Origin: an uncultured Rothia sp.
Lineage (GTDB): Bacteria; Actinomycetota; Actinomycetes; Actinomycetales; Micrococcaceae
DNA length: 64,000 nucleotides
Direction of reading: 5' to 3'
NCBI GenBank assembly: GCA_946221065.1
Contig: CAMIIO010000001.1
Span: 248,001 to 312,000, forward strand
This document shows positions 32,117-41,002 of this stretch, in pieces. The translations under genes and the position numbers were made by a program. Positions within the stretch are counted from its first letter, which is position 1. Every line of letters begins with the position of its first letter. The notes under the pieces are model-generated. The model was not told where the DNA came from, did not search any database, and saw only the letters and a list, made by a program, of their open reading frames with translations.

Positions 32117-33283
32117 TTGACCTCGGTCAATCTAGGAATGCCCGCAGCGCCCCCACCGGTTCTCGCTCCGCGACGGAAAACCAGACAATTCAGTGTTGGT
32201 TCGGTTGGTATCGGTTCGGATTCTCCGATTTCTGTGCAATCAATGACCACCACTAAAACTCATGATATTGGTGCTACTTTGCAGCAAATCGCCGAGCTTA
32301 CCGCCGCTGGCTGCGATATTGTTCGTGTGGCGTGCCCCACAGATAAGGATGCCGAAGCGCTCCCCATCATTGCCCAGCAATCTCAGATTCCGGTGATTGC
32401 TGATATCCATTTCCAGCCCAAATATGTTTTTCAGGCCATTGAAGCTGGGTGCGGTGCTGTGCGTGTGAATCCCGGTAATATCCGTAAATTTGATGACCAG
32501 GTTAAAGAAATCGCCCAGGCCGCTCAGGAGCATGGCACCTCAATTCGTATTGGCGTTAACGCCGGTTCACTGGATCGGCGTCTGCTTAAAAAATATGGTA
32601 AGGCAACCCCCGAGGCCCTGGTCGAGTCAGCTATTTGGGAAGCATCGCTCTTTGAAGAACACGGTTTCCGTGACTTTAAGATTTCCGTAAAACACAATGA
32701 TCCAGTGATTATGGTTGAGGCGTATCGACAGTTGGCTGCTGCCGGTGACTGGCCCCTTCACTTAGGTGTTACCGAGGCCGGTCCTGCTTTCCAGGGCACT
32801 ATTAAGTCTGCTACTGCATTCGGTGCGCTGCTCTCTGAGGGTATTGGAGACACCATTCGTGTCTCGCTCTCTGCTCCTCCGGTGGAGGAAGTGAAGGTTG
32901 GTTCACAGATTCTTGAATCGCTTAATCTTCGCCCGCGTAAATTGGATATTGTCTCTTGCCCCTCCTGTGGTCGCGCGCAGGTGAACGTATGGGAGCTTGC
33001 TGAAAACGTCACTAAAGGCCTGGAAGGCATGAAGGTGCCGCTGCGCGTTGCCGTGATGGGTTGCGTCGTCAATGGTCCCGGCGAGGCCCGAGAGGCTGAT
33101 CTTGGTGTGGCTTCTGGTAACGGAAAAGGACAGATCTTCGTTAAGGGTGAAGTCATTAAGACCGTACCGGAGGCAGATATTGTGCCCACACTTATCGAAG
33201 AGGCTAACCGTATTGCTGCTGAAATGGAAGCCCGCGGTGAGTATGTTCCCGACGACGCTACCCCCCAAGTAACCGTCAAATAA
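32117..33283 (+). CDS. ispG: 4-hydroxy-3-methylbut-2-enyl diphosphate synthase (flavodoxin)
   Basis: IspG (GcpE) reduces MEcPP to HMBPP with a 4Fe-4S cluster in the MEP isoprenoid pathway. The 388-residue protein has SDSPISVQSMTTTKTHD, RVACPTDKDAEALP, VRVNPGNIRKFD, and the cluster cysteines in VSCPSCGRAQVN and MGCVVNGPGEAREAD. The TTG start at 32117 is favoured by GGAGGA at 6-nt spacing; the frame stays open upstream to 32021 without family similarity. An internal ATG at 32150 is an alternative. It functions with dxr at 24 kb. Confidence 0.96.
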   Translation: MTSVNLGMPAAPPPVLAPRRKTRQFSVGSVGIGSDSPISVQSMTTTKTHDIGATLQQIAELTAAGCDIVRVACPTDKDAEALPIIAQQSQIPVIADIHFQPKYVFQAIEAGCGAVRVNPGNIRKFDDQVKEIAQAAQEHGTSIRIGVNAGSLDRRLLKKYGKATPEALVESAIWEASLFEEHGFRDFKISVKHNDPVIMVEAYRQLAAAGDWPLHLGVTEAGPAFQGTIKSATAFGALLSEGIGDTIRVSLSAPPVEEVKVGSQILESLNLRPRKLDIVSCPSCGRAQVNVWELAENVTKGLEGMKVPLRVAVMGCVVNGPGEAREADLGVASGNGKGQIFVKGEVIKTVPEADIVPTLIEEANRIAAEMEARGEYVPDDATPQVTVK

Positions 33284-33294
33284 AAGCAACTAGT

Positions 33295-33329
33295 AGCTCC
33301 CGTATCTCTCTTAGAGCCGTGCGGGAGCT
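33295..33329 (+). other. Hairpin overlapping the start region of the DUF4081-GNAT gene
   Basis: AGCTCCCG (33295-33302) pairs perfectly with CGGGAGCT (33322-33329). It may end part of the ispG transcripts, and it would mask the GGGAG that precedes the ATG at 33331. Confidence 0.5.
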
Positions 33330-34533
33330 GATGGTTTCATCAGAGAAGGCTACCGGACACGTGTTATCTCTATTTCAACGCGCTCATCATGAAGCGCTGA
33401 TTCGTCCGCTCACAGTTGGGGATCGAGCGGATGTGGAAGCGATGATTAACGTTCACCCGGTGGCTTTTTTATATGCTGCTGAGCACCTAGAACTCTTGGG
33501 GCTTCCTGCTACTGCAGGTCTGGGAAGCACTAGGGGGCAACGCGGTTTTATGGGTATCTTTGTTCCTCAAGAAGCTGAGGAACAGAGGGCAAATGTGGGA
33601 ATTGATGCTCCGCTGGTCGCTCGGAAAGAGGAAGCTGAGCTCGTTCCTCCAGGGGCTTCCGCTGTCACATCAAACCCCTCGATTCTTCCGCGCGTAAAAC
33701 AGGTGGCAGAAACCTTTCTTTCTCCTCTTTCTAGTCTTTCGGGAATGGCCCGTAGCCTAGGCGAAGTTTCTGCAGGTACGTTGTTAGGGGCAGAAAATTT
33801 TGCCCGACCCACGCGGCTTGTGGGAGCTTTTTGGCTGGGATCTAATTGTATGCCGCTGGTGATTCCGGAGGAGCACCGAGAAGCGGTGGCAGATACCGTA
33901 GCTCGTTCAGGGAAAACGGTTGCTTCTATTTTTGGTCTTGCTGCGGACGTCATGCCTTTATGGAAGCTGGTGGAGCCGCGAATGCCTAAACCGCTTTCTG
34001 TACGAGCTCGTCAGCCGTTACTGTATCTGGATCCAGCACACACACTTTCTTCCTATATCCAGGCAGATTTATCTCGTTTTGCCTTGCAGGCCCCTCCCCT
34101 GGATAGCAGTGGGGTTCGGTGGGCACGTACCTCTGATAAGCGCTCACTCTTGAAAGCCTCGGTATCAATGTTTACTGAGGAAGTAGGCTACGATCCCATG
34201 ACCCGCGATGCTTATGGGTATGCCCGTCGGGTAGAAGATTTGATTCGTACCGGACGTTCTGTGGTGGCAACAAATACCGATGGGGTTGTGGTGTTTAAAG
34301 CTGATGTGGGTTTGGCCCATGCGGATCAGTGCCAGGTGCAGGGGGTGTGGTTACATCCGGCTTATCGAGCGCTGCATTTGTCAGAACCTCTGCTGGGGCA
34401 GGCTTTTGAATTAATGCGTACTCGTTTTCCGCATATTAGTTTGTATGTGAATGATTACAATGAACGCGCTCGGAAACTTTATGCGGGACTAGGGATGGAA
34501 CCGGTAGGTACCTTCGCTACTGTGCTGTTTTAG
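33319..34533 (+). CDS. DUF4081 domain GNAT family N-acetyltransferase
   Basis: The 404-residue product pairs an N-terminal DUF4081 domain (about 25-210; LTVGDRADVEAMINVHPVAFLYAAEHL and RLVGAFWLGSNCMPLVIPEE) with a C-terminal GNAT domain (about 255-404; FTEEVGYDPMTRDAYGYARRVEDLIRTGRSVV, CQVQGVWLHPAYRALHLSEPLL, SLYVNDYNERARKLYAGLGMEPVG). This protein follows ispG in most actinobacteria (Rv2867c in M. tuberculosis), but its function is unknown. A central Pro/Ala/Ser-rich stretch (about 85-150) looks like an insertion or linker. The start may be GTG 33319 or ATG 33331; the latter overlaps a hairpin. Confidence 0.92.
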   Translation: MRELMVSSEKATGHVLSLFQRAHHEALIRPLTVGDRADVEAMINVHPVAFLYAAEHLELLGLPATAGLGSTRGQRGFMGIFVPQEAEEQRANVGIDAPLVARKEEAELVPPGASAVTSNPSILPRVKQVAETFLSPLSSLSGMARSLGEVSAGTLLGAENFARPTRLVGAFWLGSNCMPLVIPEEHREAVADTVARSGKTVASIFGLAADVMPLWKLVEPRMPKPLSVRARQPLLYLDPAHTLSSYIQADLSRFALQAPPLDSSGVRWARTSDKRSLLKASVSMFTEEVGYDPMTRDAYGYARRVEDLIRTGRSVVATNTDGVVVFKADVGLAHADQCQVQGVWLHPAYRALHLSEPLLGQAFELMRTRFPHISLYVNDYNERARKLYAGLGMEPVGTFATVLF

Positions 34534-34723
34534 GGTCTTGTTATCGGCTGAACTGGAGCGGGATGCCTCACCTTAGCGAAGAATAGAAACTGGGTGGGTA
34601 GTCGCTAGGAGGGCTTGGGCGTGTCGTTATCCTCCATGAGATTTTTTGTGTGTCTATTTTATTCAGTGTTATTTTTCCTAGTCAGTGCATTGTTGCTGGC
34701 GGTTTATAAAATGTAGGTAAAAA

Positions 34724-34745
34724 ATTGTGGTTTATCCGCCACAAT
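34724..34745. promoter_or_regulatory. Inverted repeat upstream of secreted protein gene
   Basis: ATTGTGG-8-CCACAAT is a perfect 7-bp inverted repeat in the 394-bp spacer between the GNAT and secreted protein genes. It may be an operator. The rest of 34534-34927 is AT-rich and holds no gene I can support. Confidence 0.4.
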
Positions 34746-34849
34746 ACGTCATATTGTCGCCTTATAGGGGGATAAGCTGGGTGAAATCTTTGGATGACCT
34801 GGTAATTCTCTCAGATATCTTTAGTGTTGGAAATGCGCAGACAAGCTAT

Positions 34850-34871
34850 AGACAGTGATTCGCCACTGTCT
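34850..34871 (+). other. Leader hairpin before secreted protein gene
   Basis: AGACAGTG (34850-34857) pairs with CACTGTCT (34864-34871) around a 6-nt loop, about 55 bp before the ATG and ahead of an AAAGGAG ribosome site. It may stabilise the mRNA. Confidence 0.45.
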
Positions 34872-34927
34872 CGCTGTAACAGCTAGTGCGCTTCCCATCA
34901 CTTGTATCTTTCAAAGGAGAAAAATAG

Positions 34928-36400
34928 ATGAAGAACTCTACCCGCACTTTCGGTGCCGCGTTCCTCTCGGCATCCATGCTCCTGGGCGTAGCCCCCGGTA
35001 TCGCACAGGCAGCTCCCGCAAAACCAACCTCTGCAATCAGCAAATTCGCAGCACAGAATCAGAACACCTTAGGTGCTGCTACCTCGGCTGAACAGTGCTT
35101 TGCCAACGGCACCTGCGCACAAGATTTTGAGAATGGAATGGTGACGTGGAACCTGCGCAATGGTGCGCACGCCCTAACAGACCCCTCTGAAGTCCAAGCA
35201 TTCCGTACCGCTGGTGGAGCCGAAAAATTCGGTGCTATTGAGGGCGGCTCCTGGAAAAGCCCCTATTGCGGTTCATCCGTAACCACCTATGACGGCACCA
35301 CCCGATGGATGGTGGTTGTGGACCAGAAAACTCAAGCCGGTTCATTCATTGATTTGAACACGGCCGAGGCGAATCAGTGGAAGAAGAATCGCCTCAAATC
35401 CCGTGCGTGCATCCCCAATAACGCCGTTGTCGTCGAAAATCCCTCTACCCCTGCCGAGCCTGAGAATCCCACAACTCCGGAGAACTCCGGCACGGGTTAT
35501 ACGGTTGATTTTGCAGCTGCCACAGCCAAGGCTTACGAACCGTACTCCAGGGCCGCTGTCAATATGCCCGCTACTGCTCCTACCGGATCCTTCACTCAGC
35601 TCAACGACCGTTACTATGTGGATGTTAACGAGCACGTGGCATACATCTATGATATCCACACCCAGTATGTGAATATGATGGATATTCGCGTGTACAACGA
35701 ATGGGCTAAAGATCCAGAGATCTTTGGTGCCCCTCTTGAATACGGTAGCCATGTGATAGGAGACGGCCGCGGTGGCGATCGTTACAACTACATTATCTCG
35801 CTCACCCAGCGTGCCGATGGTAAATATCTGTATATCACCGGACGTGGCACCGCGTCCCTCGAGTATAGTGTGTCCAACGATCCCTCGTATGAGGTTGGTA
35901 TTGAACACCACGTGATTGACAACGAGCCACCATTTGAGCCCATTGATCCAGCCCAGATTGACTGGTCAAAAGCTAATTACTACCCACAGCACAATGCGCT
36001 GGTGTACCAGGATGGCCCCACGGCAGTCATTATTGCCGCAGTAAGCTCCCAGGACCCTACTCCTGCCCCCGATGCTAAGGCTTACCGTTCTAACTGGCTA
36101 GTCTTTATGGCTCTACAAACCGACCGCTTTAACTGGAACCAGTACTCCGACTGGGGCTGGGGTAGCCAATGGGGTAGCGCACCCACCGAGGCTTCCATGC
36201 TCGGACTGCCGGTAGCGGAGGCAACCACAGTGGTTGAGGACGGTGTAACCTACGAGCTACAAGAGTTTGAAGGTGGTTCAATCCGCTGGAAGGTTGCCAC
36301 CGACCCCGACGGTAACTATGCAGACCCCGCGCAGATCACGCTAAAGCCAGAGGTTCAAGCTGAATATGACAGACTGTGGAAAGAAGCTATGAACTTGTAA
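34928..36400 (+). CDS. Secreted protein with LGFP-like repeats, function unknown
   Basis: The 490-residue product has a classical signal peptide (KNSTRTFGAAFLSASMLLGVAPGIAQA, cleavage near AQA-AP at about residue 28). An N-terminal segment (about 58-160; FENGMVTWNLRNGAHAL...AFRTAGGAEKFG) resembles LGFP repeats of actinobacterial cell-wall proteins. A Pro/Glu/Thr linker (about 172-190) leads to a novel-looking aromatic-rich domain (about 195-420). The C-terminal YELQEFEGGSIRWKVATDP again resembles an LGFP unit. No catalytic motif or sortase signal is visible. It has AAAGGAG and a structured leader and is followed by a strong terminator, so it is a single-gene unit. Confidence 0.85.
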   Translation: MKNSTRTFGAAFLSASMLLGVAPGIAQAAPAKPTSAISKFAAQNQNTLGAATSAEQCFANGTCAQDFENGMVTWNLRNGAHALTDPSEVQAFRTAGGAEKFGAIEGGSWKSPYCGSSVTTYDGTTRWMVVVDQKTQAGSFIDLNTAEANQWKKNRLKSRACIPNNAVVVENPSTPAEPENPTTPENSGTGYTVDFAAATAKAYEPYSRAAVNMPATAPTGSFTQLNDRYYVDVNEHVAYIYDIHTQYVNMMDIRVYNEWAKDPEIFGAPLEYGSHVIGDGRGGDRYNYIISLTQRADGKYLYITGRGTASLEYSVSNDPSYEVGIEHHVIDNEPPFEPIDPAQIDWSKANYYPQHNALVYQDGPTAVIIAAVSSQDPTPAPDAKAYRSNWLVFMALQTDRFNWNQYSDWGWGSQWGSAPTEASMLGLPVAEATTVVEDGVTYELQEFEGGSIRWKVATDPDGNYADPAQITLKPEVQAEYDRLWKEAMNL

Positions 36401-36428
36401 GACCCTACCTTCTGAGCAACGCTGAACT

Positions 36429-36470
36429 AAAGGTGGTCAAGAATCCTCTTCAGATTCTTGACCACCTTTT
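36429..36470 (+). terminator. Rho-independent terminator after secreted protein gene
   Basis: A perfect 17-bp stem (36429-36445 with 36453-36469) is followed by a short T run. Confidence 0.92.
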
Positions 36471-36577
36471 GTATCTCCCACCTGAACCTGCGGCAGGGGC
36501 GGTACACTGGAAAATACTGTCAACAAACCGCAGCCCTGCTGCCGGTTTCCACCATTTTCAAGAGAAACGGATACCGG

Positions 36578-38380
36578 GTGTCTATTACTCGCCTTTCACA
36601 GCTTTTTCTGCGCACCTTGCGCGATGACCCGGCAGATGCCGAGGTAGCAAGTCACAAACTTTTGATTCGTGCCGGCTATATTCGCCGCGCCGCTCCGGGT
36701 ATTTACACATGGCTACCCCTGGGCCTAAAGGTTTTGAATAAGGTCGAGAACATTGTTCGTGAAGAGATGAATGCCATCGGCGCCCAAGAAGTTCACTTCC
36801 CCGCGCTGTTGCCCCGAGAACCCTATGAAGCGACGAATCGCTGGGAAGAATACGGAGAAAACCTCTTCCGCTTGCAAGACCGCCGCGGCATAGATATGTT
36901 GCTGGCGCCTACCCACGAAGAGATGTTCACCCTGCTTGTCAAAGATTTGTATAGCTCCTATAAAGATCTGCCGGTGTACCTCTACCAGATTCAAACCAAA
37001 TACCGTGATGAAGCCCGCCCCCGTGCAGGGCTGCTGCGCGGGCGCGAATTTATTATGAAAGACTCATACTCTTTCAACATTGACGACGCCGGATTAGAAG
37101 AAGCCTACGAAGCCCACCGCGCTGCCTATCAGAAAATCTTTGAACGCCTCGGCCTAGAAATCGCTATTGTTAAGGCGCAATCGGGCGCAATGGGCGGGTC
37201 ACGGTCCGAGGAATTTTTGCACCCCACCCTGATCGGTGAAGACACCTTCGTGCGCTCAGAAGGCGGTTATGCCGCTAACGTGGAAGCGGTAACTACCGTA
37301 GTACCTGAACCCGTTGACGCTAGCAACACTCCCGCGGCGCACGTCGAACAAACCCCGGACTCTGCCACTATCGAAACTCTCGTGGCACAATCCAACACCA
37401 TGCACCCTCACAACGAGGGCGAGTGGACAGCCGCAGACACGCTGAAGAACGTGATTATTGCCGTAGTCACTCCTCAGGGCGAGCGCCAGCTGGCCGCCAT
37501 CGGCATTCCCGGCGATCGAGCGGTAGATATGAAGCGTGTGGAGGTCAATATCGGCGCTCTACTGGGCATCGGCGGTGAGGTAGAAGTAGAGGCAGCCACC
37601 GAAGCAGACTTTGCCAAGTTCCCGCAGCTTGTGACGGGATACATCGGCCCCGGTCTTTCTCTCGACGAAAAGCTCCTAGGCTTCGAGTCCACTACCGGGA
37701 TCCCCTATTTCGTCGATCCGCGCGTGGTTGACGGCACTGCGTGGATTACTGGCGCCAACCAGGCAGAAATGCATGTGTACCACCTGGTAGCCGGACGAGA
37801 CTTTACCGCAGACGGCGTCATCGAAGCCTGCGAAGTACGTGAAGGCGACCCGGCACCTGATGGCTCGGGTCCGCTGATCGCCGCGCGCGGTATCGAAATG
37901 GGACACATCTTCCAGCTAGGACGCAAGTATGCTGAAGCACTAGATTTGAAAGTGCTGGACCAGAACGGCAAATTACAAACAGTCACCATGGGATCCTACG
38001 GCGTGGGAGTCACCCGTGCCCTTGCAGCCGTAGCCGAAGGAAATCACGACGAGAAGGGACTAATCTGGCCCCGCAATCTGGCGCCGGCAGATGTCCATGT
38101 GGTTATTACCGGCAAGGGCGAAGAACTCTTTACCGGTGCCGAGAAAATCGTCTCCGAACTATCCGAAGCCGGGCTAGAGGTGATGGTAGATGACCGTCCC
38201 AAGGCATCTCCCGGCGTTAAATTTGGCGACGCCGAACTGCTGGGTATCCCCACCATCCTCGTTGTTGGGCGTGGCTTCAAAGACGGCGTACTCGAACTTA
38301 AAGATCGCCGTTCGGGTGAGGCTCGGGAAATCTCCGTCACCGACGCCGTACAGGAAGTACTCGCTGAAGTGCGCCCATAA
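36578..38380 (+). CDS. proS: Proline--tRNA ligase
   Basis: ProS charges tRNA-Pro. The 600-residue protein is the long bacterial type with an editing (INS) domain. Motifs are LSQLFLRTLRDDPADAEVASHKLLIRAGYIRRAAPGIYTWLPLG, PALLPREPYE, KYRDEARPRAGLLRGREFIMKDSYSF, the editing domain about 225-400 (including NVIIAVV and FVDPRVVDG), and the C-terminal anticodon-binding domain with VMVDDRPKASPGVKFGDAELLGIP. I set the start at GTG 36578 because this matches the family N-terminus; the open frame reaches back to 36458 inside a terminator and those residues are not family-like. Confidence 0.97.
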   Translation: MSITRLSQLFLRTLRDDPADAEVASHKLLIRAGYIRRAAPGIYTWLPLGLKVLNKVENIVREEMNAIGAQEVHFPALLPREPYEATNRWEEYGENLFRLQDRRGIDMLLAPTHEEMFTLLVKDLYSSYKDLPVYLYQIQTKYRDEARPRAGLLRGREFIMKDSYSFNIDDAGLEEAYEAHRAAYQKIFERLGLEIAIVKAQSGAMGGSRSEEFLHPTLIGEDTFVRSEGGYAANVEAVTTVVPEPVDASNTPAAHVEQTPDSATIETLVAQSNTMHPHNEGEWTAADTLKNVIIAVVTPQGERQLAAIGIPGDRAVDMKRVEVNIGALLGIGGEVEVEAATEADFAKFPQLVTGYIGPGLSLDEKLLGFESTTGIPYFVDPRVVDGTAWITGANQAEMHVYHLVAGRDFTADGVIEACEVREGDPAPDGSGPLIAARGIEMGHIFQLGRKYAEALDLKVLDQNGKLQTVTMGSYGVGVTRALAAVAEGNHDEKGLIWPRNLAPADVHVVITGKGEELFTGAEKIVSELSEAGLEVMVDDRPKASPGVKFGDAELLGIPTILVVGRGFKDGVLELKDRRSGEAREISVTDAVQEVLAEVRP

Positions 38381-38417
38381 CGGCTTCGCTACGCCGCACT
38401 AAGCGGGGTACCCAACT

Positions 38418-38457
38418 AAAAATCTCCGTATCCGCTAGGGTGGATACGGAGATTTTT
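38418..38457. terminator. Terminator after proS
   Basis: A perfect 16-bp stem (38418-38433 with 38442-38457) with an AAAAA/TTTTT base is followed by CTC, and would work in both directions. Confidence 0.92.
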
Positions 38458-38489
38458 CTCTGCCGGTTTCTCAAGAGAGCGTATACCCC

Positions 38490-39266
38490 ATGGAATCCAT
38501 AAACCTCACCACCTTAGCGCTTTTACTCTGCGCAGGCTTCTTCGCTGGCTGGGTCGATGCAATTGTGGGCGGCGGGGGACTGGTACAACTTCCCGCGGTG
38601 CTCATGCTGGGTGGAATCACTCCCGTGCATGCGCTCGCGATTAATAAGATGGGTTCATCTTTTGGAACCGCTGCCAGTGCCGTGACTTACACCCGTAGAA
38701 CTACCAGCCACGTTTCGCGTTCTTTTCCGACGGCGTTATTTGCCGGAGTTGCAAGTTGCGGTGGTGCCATGGTGGCTTCGATGATTCCGGCCGCCGCGTT
38801 TAAGCCGATTATTATGGTGGCATTGCTTGCAGTGTTGTCATTTACTCTCTTTAAGCCGAATGTGGGGGAGCTACATCAGCCTAAATATAGCGGGAAGAAG
38901 CAGGTGCTGCTGGGGCTGCTCGTTGGTGCTGTGATTGGGTTTTACGATGGAGTGTTGGGGCCGGGAACCGGCTCCTTTTTAATGATTGCGCTCATCACCG
39001 TGCTCGGGTTTAATTTTTTGACGGCTACCGCTCATACCAAGGTGATTAATCTGTGTACGAACCTGGGCGCACTATTATATTTTGGTTTAGCAGGACATTT
39101 GCTGTGGCGGTATGGGCTGGTGCTTGGGATAGCTAATATGGCTGGCGGTTATTTGGGCGCTCGAACGGCGATTTCTCGAGGTAATTCTTTTATTCGCTGG
39201 ATGATGGTGTGTGTGGTGAGTGCGCTGATTATCAAGTTGGGGATAGATATTTGGGCGGGGTGCTAG
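38490..39266 (+). CDS. TSUP family sulfite/organosulfonate exporter (TauE/SafE type)
   Basis: The 258-residue membrane protein has about eight hydrophobic segments and the TauE/SafE pattern GFFAGWVDAIVGGGGLVQLPAVLML near the N-terminus. The second half repeats it as GAVIGFYDGVLGPGTGSFLMIALI, consistent with the internal duplication of the family. TSUP proteins move sulfite, sulfonates or related anions; the substrate is not clear. It is convergent with the exported-protein gene at 39277, with only 10 bp between. Confidence 0.92.
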   Translation: MESINLTTLALLLCAGFFAGWVDAIVGGGGLVQLPAVLMLGGITPVHALAINKMGSSFGTAASAVTYTRRTTSHVSRSFPTALFAGVASCGGAMVASMIPAAAFKPIIMVALLAVLSFTLFKPNVGELHQPKYSGKKQVLLGLLVGAVIGFYDGVLGPGTGSFLMIALITVLGFNFLTATAHTKVINLCTNLGALLYFGLAGHLLWRYGLVLGIANMAGGYLGARTAISRGNSFIRWMMVCVVSALIIKLGIDIWAGC

Positions 39267-39276
39267 CTAGGTGGGG

Positions 39277-40140
39277 TTAGGAGCTGAGCTTTTGCTCTGC
39301 GCAGAGCCGAATTACCTGGTGGAGGAGAGCAGACTCTGAAGAGATGTCCGGATCTGCTATGACTGCTTCAAGATTGGTATTGAGCATGTCGGTAAATTGG
39401 GTGGAACTCTCTTGCGAAGTATCGTAAGCCGGTAGTTGCCGCACAGGTGTGTAGGAGCAGCTTGCGGCGTCGTTGAGTTCGTTTTTCCAGTGGGTGAGCT
39501 TACGCAAAGTCTCGGAATTAGTGGACTCGGCTTTTCGTGCTCCGGAAATTTGCTGTACATAGAGTTCGGCATTGAGCGTTGCTAGCAGAGCTTGCACGGT
39601 TTCCGGTGCCTTGGAGGTATTTGATGTATCGCAGGTGTTTTGAGGGGGCATTGGCTCTAAAGCAGCGGTGGGATTTACGTCGATGCCGTGATCTTGCGCA
39701 AAACTGGCGAGGTCAAAAGCTAAACGAATCCCTTCCAGCCGCACGGCAGAGGGATTTTCGGTGACGGCGTTTTCTTGCGCCATGACAATTTGTAGCAGGG
39801 TATCTATGCTGTTCTGAAAGGATTGCTGGGCGGAATTTCCTTGATCCACTTCCTGATCCCTTTCATCAGTGGTGGCTCGTTCCTGAGCTGCCTGGGGTAG
39901 CTGTTCCAGGGATCGGTCAATAAGCTCTTGGAGTTTTTGGGCACTTTCTTGACCTCCGGTGAGATCTTTTGCCAATAAATCTTTATGCTCCGAAAGCTGG
40001 TGCAGGGTTTGAGCCATCTGAATCTGAGGTTCAAGGTGCTGTTCTAGCTGAGCTTTTTGCTGGGCACCGGATATCCCGAGTGCTCCTAAGCCAACAATGC
40101 CAACCGCTGCGAGTGCGGAAACCACGTGAGTTGCCTTCAC
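39277..40140 (-). CDS. Exported or membrane-anchored helical protein, unknown function
   Basis: The 287-residue product starts with a hydrophobic segment (VVSALAAVGIVGLGALGISG), which could be a signal peptide or anchor. The rest is Gln/Glu/Ala-rich and mostly helical. Three cysteines (in NTCDTS, AASCSY and RLCAEQ) may form a disulphide outside the cell. I do not recognise a family. The chosen start is GTG 40140, just after GGAGG; the frame also has TTG at 40143. It is divergent from rimP, a position where actinobacteria often carry a small exported protein. Confidence 0.75.
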   Translation of the reverse strand: MKATHVVSALAAVGIVGLGALGISGAQQKAQLEQHLEPQIQMAQTLHQLSEHKDLLAKDLTGGQESAQKLQELIDRSLEQLPQAAQERATTDERDQEVDQGNSAQQSFQNSIDTLLQIVMAQENAVTENPSAVRLEGIRLAFDLASFAQDHGIDVNPTAALEPMPPQNTCDTSNTSKAPETVQALLATLNAELYVQQISGARKAESTNSETLRKLTHWKNELNDAASCSYTPVRQLPAYDTSQESSTQFTDMLNTNLEAVIADPDISSESALLHQVIRLCAEQKLSS

Positions 40141-40286
40141 CAAACCTCCAAAGAACGATAATTCGACTTCCTATTCTTGCATAACCACGGTGGAGGAATG
40201 CGCCGTTGGTGGGCAATACCGTGTAATCCCCGGTAGGCTTAAGACACGATTGATTTTCCCTCAGAGAAAGAAGCTGAACACTTTTG

Positions 40287-40868
40287 ATGGCTAAAAAGAC
40301 CGAACAGAATTCTCGTGAACGTCGCGCGGCCGAACGCGCTGCAACCGGTATTACGGCGAAAGCTCCTGCCAAGAACTTTGTGAATGTGAGCGAGCTGCGG
40401 GAAATATTAGAGCCACGAGTCCGTGAGTTTGATTGTGTATTGGAATCTATGACGGCTAAAGGAAAAGGGGCTCATCAAACCCTTGAAATTGTGGTGGACT
40501 ATACCGAAGACCATACTGAGTTCCTTTCGTTAGACACCATTGCGGAGATTTCTCAGGCTCTTTCTGTAGCGTTAGATGAGGCTGACGACGGCGATTCCCC
40601 GTACGCGCTAGAAGTCTCTTCTCCGGGGGCAGACAGGGTTCTTTCGGAGCGGCGTCATTGGAAACGTTCGCGTGGCCGGTTGATTAATGTTGTTCCGGTA
40701 GAGGGGGAGTCCTTCCTCGCTCGTTTAGAAGAAGTTTCTGAGGACGGCCCGCAGCTACGCAGGAAGAAAAATACTAAAAAGGGTCAAAAAGAGTCGTATA
40801 AAGACCTGGAGACTTTGCCGTGGAACGCAATTTCTAGTGCAAAAGTGGAAATTGAATTCAATCACTAG
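40287..40868 (+). CDS. rimP: Ribosome maturation factor RimP
   Basis: RimP helps 30S subunit maturation and precedes nusA in nearly all bacteria. The 193-residue product has the family N-terminal domain with LEIVVDYTEDHTEFLSLDTIAEISQALSVALDE, and the diagnostic ALEVSSPGADRVLSERRHWKRSRGRL. The N-terminal 35 residues are a basic extension (KKTEQNSRERRAAERAA), longer than in E. coli. The ATG at 40287 is preferred to a TTG at 40284. A terminator-like hairpin separates it from nusA. Confidence 0.93.
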   Translation: MAKKTEQNSRERRAAERAATGITAKAPAKNFVNVSELREILEPRVREFDCVLESMTAKGKGAHQTLEIVVDYTEDHTEFLSLDTIAEISQALSVALDEADDGDSPYALEVSSPGADRVLSERRHWKRSRGRLINVVPVEGESFLARLEEVSEDGPQLRRKKNTKKGQKESYKDLETLPWNAISSAKVEIEFNH

Positions 40869-40949
40869 TCAAAGATTCGCTAGAATCACTAATAGAAACT
40901 ATAAAGCTCTGCTGCGGGACTGCTCGCGTGAACTTAACACATAGGCGGT

Positions 40950-40985
40950 GCCGGGACACAACGTGAGTGTCCCGGCGCTGTTTTA
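40950..40985 (+). terminator. Rho-independent terminator or attenuator in front of nusA
   Basis: A perfect 10-bp GC-rich stem (40950-40959 with 40967-40976) is followed by GCTGTTTTA, 17 bp before the nusA ATG. Its place inside the rimP-nusA operon suggests attenuation and not simple termination. Confidence 0.75.
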
Positions 40986-41002
40986 CCCCAGAAAGGCACA
41001 TC

